Below are positions 22,850 to 23,849 of a stretch of DNA of 23,849 nt, one piece after another. The notes beneath the pieces are model-generated. The model saw only the letters and a list, made by a program, of their open reading frames with translations. It was not told where the DNA came from and did no database searches. Source of the DNA: JABDBK01 sp964453575 (GTDB lineage Bacteria > Pseudomonadota > Gammaproteobacteria > DSM-16500); assembly GCA_964453575.1 (NCBI GenBank), contig CAYVRW010000032.1, positions 1-23,849 on the forward strand. The letters are read 5' to 3'. The position numbers were made by a program, and so were the translations under genes. Numbering within the stretch: position 1 is the stretch's first letter; the number at the start of each line of letters is the position of its first letter.

Positions 22850-23849
22850 TTGGATGAATACAATTCACTACAACTAGAATTAAACAAATACCTCGATGAT
22901 GCTCAACTAAAAATCATCGAAGACGCTTTTCAGCTTGGTAAAATCGCCCACGAAGGACAAAAAAGATACACTGGTGAAGATTACATTACTCACCCTATTT
23001 CCGTTGCCACTATACTTGCTGAAATGCGGATGGACCCACCCACCATCATAGCTGCCATTTTACATGATGTTCTCGAAGATACGCATATCACAAAATCCGA
23101 TATCATTGATCAATTTGGCAAAGAAATCGCAGACCTCGTCGATGGTGTCACTAAATTAACGCAAATTGAATTTGAAAGCCGTGCTGAAGCGCAAGCGGAA
23201 AACTTTCGCAAAATGATCATGGCTATGGCAAGAGACATTCGTGTCATTCTTATCAAACTTGCCGACCGGCTGCATAACATGCGCACCATTGGTGATCTAC
23301 CGCGTAAAAAGCGCAGGCGTATTGCCATCGAAACGTTGGAAATTTTTGCCCCTATTGCTAACCGTTTAGGCATGCATGCTTTCCGAGTTGAATTTGAAGA
23401 TTTAGGCTTCGCCATTCTTTATCCCATGCGTTATCGCATTTTGAAAGAAGCTGTGATTAAAGCACGCGGCAATCGCAGCGAAATCATGTCATTGATAGAC
23501 CAAGAAATTGATAATGCTTTCAGAAAAAATAATGTTCGTGCACGCGCCATTACCAGTCGCGAAAAACATTTATATAGCATTTACAAAAAAATGCAGAGCA
23601 AACATTTATCTTTTTCAGAAGTCATGGATGTTTATGGATTTCGAGTCATCGTTGATAAAGTAGATACATGTTATCGAGTACTTGGAATATTGCATAATCT
23701 TTACAAACCCATCACTAGCCGCTTTAAAGATTATATTGCTATCCCTAACGTCAACGGATATCAATCGCTGCATACCGTTTTATTTGGGCCTTATGGTGTA
23801 CCCATTGAAGTACAAATTCGCACGGAAGAAATGCATAAAATGGCAGAAT
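22850..23849 (+). CDS. spoT: Bifunctional (p)ppGpp synthetase/hydrolase SpoT, 5' part
   Basis: An open frame running off the window (333 codons seen, no stop). I infer a TTG start at 22850, nine bases after GAGGA; the nearby ATG at 22854 is out of frame and closes after seven codons, and an upstream in-frame stop lies at 22820. Visible domains are the hydrolase region with intact HD motif (AAILHDVLEDT, about residues 65-75), the GVTKL block and LADRLHNMRTI. The synthetase region follows, with DVYGFRVIV, RFKDYIAIPNVNGYQSLHTV and EVQIRTEEMHKMAE. The intact HD motif and RFKD (not the ExDD form of RelA) identify SpoT, which makes and degrades (p)ppGpp. The C-terminal regulatory domains lie beyond the window. 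Confidence 0.93.
   Translation, partial: MDEYNSLQLELNKYLDDAQLKIIEDAFQLGKIAHEGQKRYTGEDYITHPISVATILAEMRMDPPTIIAAILHDVLEDTHITKSDIIDQFGKEIADLVDGVTKLTQIEFESRAEAQAENFRKMIMAMARDIRVILIKLADRLHNMRTIGDLPRKKRRRIAIETLEIFAPIANRLGMHAFRVEFEDLGFAILYPMRYRILKEAVIKARGNRSEIMSLIDQEIDNAFRKNNVRARAITSREKHLYSIYKKMQSKHLSFSEVMDVYGFRVIVDKVDTCYRVLGILHNLYKPITSRFKDYIAIPNVNGYQSLHTVLFGPYGVPIEVQIRTEEMHKMAE

Noticed and set aside
22854..22877. ATG start for spoT at 22854
   Set aside because: Out of frame with SpoT and closes at a TAG after seven codons.
23110..23415. Minus-strand 101-codon frame inside spoT
   Set aside because: Antisense shadow of the strongly conserved SpoT coding region.
22850..23849. RelA rather than SpoT
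   Set aside because: The HD hydrolase motif is intact (HDVLEDT), the synthetase loop is RFKD, and the gene follows rpoZ as spoT does.

Overview
The window reads as chromosomal DNA of an AT-rich gammaproteobacterium. The conserved genes (ErpA, YggX, HemJ, HldE, LpxL and the gmk-rpoZ-spoT block) are of gammaproteobacterial type. The accessory genes (degenerate ankyrin-type proteins, an orphan membrane protein, small exported proteins) and the promoter signals in front of three of them suggest the order Legionellales or a relative, probably host-associated. That placement is an inference; family and genus cannot be fixed from the sequence alone.

Layout. Positions 1-2970 hold hutH, mutY and yggX, overlapping by 1 and 4 bases, followed by a tRNA-Phe gene whose promoter overlaps the yggX stop codon. 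Positions 3000-5040 hold a small exported protein, a fatty-acid-hydroxylase-type membrane enzyme and a PEGA-type lipoprotein. Positions 5100-7430 hold two tandem paralogous ankyrin-type genes on the minus strand. Positions 7540-11270 hold a plus-strand operon of an MBOAT acyltransferase and two tandem SGNH/AlgX-like membrane-anchored proteins, which looks like a cell-surface O-acetylation module. Positions 11300-15030 (minus strand) hold a DUF4143-type AAA ATPase, a small exported protein, a LysP-like permease and erpA. Positions 15080-18590 hold hemJ, a 547-residue orphan membrane protein whose 3' end overlaps that of hemJ, and hemL. Positions 18650-23849 hold rubredoxin, acylphosphatase, lpxL, hldE, gmk, rpoZ and the 5' part of spoT.

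How the genes connect. hemJ and hemL both serve tetrapyrrole synthesis but lie on opposite strands with the orphan gene between them. lpxL and hldE both serve lipopolysaccharide synthesis (lipid A acylation and ADP-heptose supply). gmk-rpoZ-spoT is the conserved nucleotide/stringent-response cluster. No gene-free stretch exceeds about 200 bases.

Main discovery. The two ankyrin-type paralogs and the 547-residue orphan each carry a tandem TTAA-type direct repeat with an 11-base period, placed exactly 16 bases upstream of a -10 hexamer. This arrangement matches the PmrA box known from enteric bacteria and from Legionella/Coxiella type IV effector genes. I did not see it in front of the other genes checked. 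It marks these three unrecognised genes as one candidate regulon, possibly of secreted effectors.

Other points of interest are a GC-rich palindromic insertion inside one ankyrin-type gene, a nearly identical 32-base palindromic repeat present twice in inverted orientation, and SGNH proteins with non-canonical catalytic motifs.
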